Shown one piece after another: positions 62,883 through 64,000 of a stretch of DNA of 64,000 nt. Numbering within the stretch: the first letter of the stretch is position 1; each line of letters begins with the position of its first letter. Origin of the DNA: Cyclobacteriaceae bacterium. Its GTDB lineage: Bacteria; Bacteroidota; Bacteroidia; Cytophagales; Cyclobacteriaceae. The position numbers and the translations under genes were made by a program. The stretch spans positions 1 to 64,000 of the forward strand of contig JANQEU010000099.1 in NCBI GenBank assembly GCA_028278225.1, written 5' to 3'. Under the pieces are notes generated by a model, which was given only the letters and a program-made list of their open reading frames with translations, was not told the DNA's origin and did no database searches.

Positions 62883-64000
62883 AGGAATTTGAGTTAAGTA
62901 AGGAGTTCCTGGACCGATTCCGGTTGGCCCTGGAGGAGAAGGATGATGAATTTGTAATAAATTCACTGGAAGGTGTAAATCCGGCGGATATAACAGCCCT
63001 TCTTTTCGAATTCAATACCGAGGAAAGCAAATATGTGTTTGATCTGCTGGAACCTGATGTGGATGCAGACATCCTGATAGAACTGGACGAAGATATTCGT
63101 GAAGATTTCATTGCCAAATTCACTTCCACTGAGATCGCCTCCTTCGTCGATGAAATGGAGTCCGATGATGGTGCGGATATCCTCATGCAGCTTCCTCTGA
63201 AAAAACGTGAGGAGGTTATAGCACACCTTGAAAATGAGGAGAAAGCCACACACATCTTAGAACTGATGCGCTATGATGAAGATGTAGCCGGCGGCCTGAT
63301 GGCCAAGGAATTCATTAAGGCGCAGATGAACTGGAACGTGAGGCAATGCATCGAGCAGATCAGAAAACAGGCGGAAAATGTTGAAAAGATCTTTTCGGTA
63401 TATGTAGTGGATGAGCAAGATCGACTAGCGGGTAAAGTCAGCCTGAAGCAGATCATACTTGCTAACGATGATATGAAAGTTGCAGATGTCTTTGATGATG
63501 AGATCATTGCAGTCGAGACTTATGTGGAAGGGCGGGATGTGGCGTTGATGATGCAGAAGTATGACCTGGAGGCCATTCCGGTGGTCAATGCCCGGGGCAA
63601 ACTTGTTGGTCGTATCACAATTGATGACATAGTCGACGTGATAACTGAAATCGCGGAAGAAGAACGAGCGCTCATGGCCGGTATCTCATCGGATGTGGAA
63701 GAAGATGATAGTGTATGGGCTTTGTCAAAAGCAAGACTACCCTGGTTGATCATCGGGATGGTGGGTGGTCTTATCGCTGCACAAATTACCGATCTGTTTT
63801 CCGCGGATATCCGGATAATTGCCGGATTGGCTTTGTTCATTCCATTAATAATGGCAACCGGAGGCAACGTAGGAATACAATCATCTTCGCTGGTTGTCCA
63901 AAGTTTGGCTACCAAAAGCGCCTTTGAGGATAGCATGACGAGTAGGTTGCTAAAGGTACTGCTTGTAGCAACGGTCAACGGCGTAATTTTAGGGATCATG
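62870..64000 (+). CDS. mgtE: Magnesium transporter MgtE, 3' end missing
   Basis: The frame from ATG 62870 is open to the window end (377 codons). The order of domains is that of MgtE: an N-terminal helical superhelix domain (about 8-130, including VNPADITALLFEF), a CBS pair (about 135-260, with KIFSVYVVDEQDRLAGKVSL and YDLEAIPVVNARGKLVGRI), the plug helix, and the start of the membrane part (LPWLIIGMVGGLIAAQ; IPLIMATGGNVGIQSSSL). The last is the characteristic MgtE pore segment. MgtE imports magnesium under control of cytosolic Mg-binding domains. The last three helices fall outside the window. Confidence 0.95.
   Translation, partial: METLKEFELSKEFLDRFRLALEEKDDEFVINSLEGVNPADITALLFEFNTEESKYVFDLLEPDVDADILIELDEDIREDFIAKFTSTEIASFVDEMESDDGADILMQLPLKKREEVIAHLENEEKATHILELMRYDEDVAGGLMAKEFIKAQMNWNVRQCIEQIRKQAENVEKIFSVYVVDEQDRLAGKVSLKQIILANDDMKVADVFDDEIIAVETYVEGRDVALMMQKYDLEAIPVVNARGKLVGRITIDDIVDVITEIAEEERALMAGISSDVEEDDSVWALSKARLPWLIIGMVGGLIAAQITDLFSADIRIIAGLALFIPLIMATGGNVGIQSSSLVVQSLATKSAFEDSMTSRLLKVLLVATVNGVILGIM

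Noticed and set aside
62839-63999. Minus-strand open frames of up to 159 codons at the right end
   Set aside because: The plus strand encodes MgtE with all expected domains through this region.

Overview
The window looks like a chromosomal segment of a member of the Bacteroidota, most likely a marine or soil Cytophagales-type bacterium. The pointers are a SusC/SusD pair, several ~800-residue FtsX-like permeases, many lipoproteins with a Cys directly after the signal sequence, a TAnnTTTG-type -7 promoter element and the order pdxA-yceD-rpmF-fabH-efp-accB-accC. The genus is not identifiable from the sequence alone. No rRNA, tRNA, insertion sequence or CRISPR array was seen.

Layout. (1) 1-510: the 5' end of ssb (minus strand), an intergenic region and a doubtful small ORF. 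(2) 503-21205: a catabolic locus with a LacI-family regulator, a perfect operator abutting a canonical -7 box, SusC/SusD importers, two ADP-ribosylglycohydrolase-family enzymes (one fused to a seven-helix membrane domain), ribokinase, a GRP/DMT-family sugar permease, two type-B carboxylesterases, a third alpha/beta hydrolase, a GH3 beta-glycosidase and an N-acyl-D-amino-acid deacylase-like amidohydrolase. The core resembles the ribose-utilisation (rus) loci of Bacteroides. I infer that it imports ribosylated, perhaps also acylated or glycosylated, compounds across the outer membrane, trims them in the periplasm, and takes up and phosphorylates ribose. (3) 21251-28088: small accessory genes, including a zinc-ribbon protein, a CBS-domain protein, a two-domain fasciclin lipoprotein, a protein of 16-residue glycine-rich repeats, two NTF2/SnoaL-like proteins, a rhodanese and a DUF4097-type repeat protein. 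(4) 28335-39376: four FtsX-like permeases without an ATPase gene, interrupted by a diheme cytochrome c; two sigma-54-like promoter candidates lie here. (5) 39596-47199: a peroxiredoxin-like protein, a small membrane protein, a four-helix-bundle (S23-type) protein, an NtrC-type regulator with its histidine kinase, and a TonB-dependent receptor with a TPR protein. Four arrays of a degenerate 8-bp repeat separate the genes in the first half of this block. (6) 47263-53440: OsmC, DinB, a kinase/class-III transaminase fusion, a hypothetical protein, DUF4350, alkaline phosphatase and a cupin. (7) 53441-54074: a tandem duplication of a ~244-bp unit with long hairpins. (8) 54075-59428: the housekeeping cluster for fatty-acid synthesis, translation and pyridoxal phosphate. 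(9) 59482-64000: a Pif1-like helicase, a structured intergenic segment, rsmA (ksgA) and the start of mgtE, which runs off the window.

The most unusual items are the octamer arrays around the four-helix-bundle gene, the rus-like locus with its membrane-fused ADP-ribosylglycohydrolase, two dispersed palindromes whose outer arms differ but stay complementary, a repeated promoter-like element with a conserved spacer, and the hairpin-rich tandem duplication.
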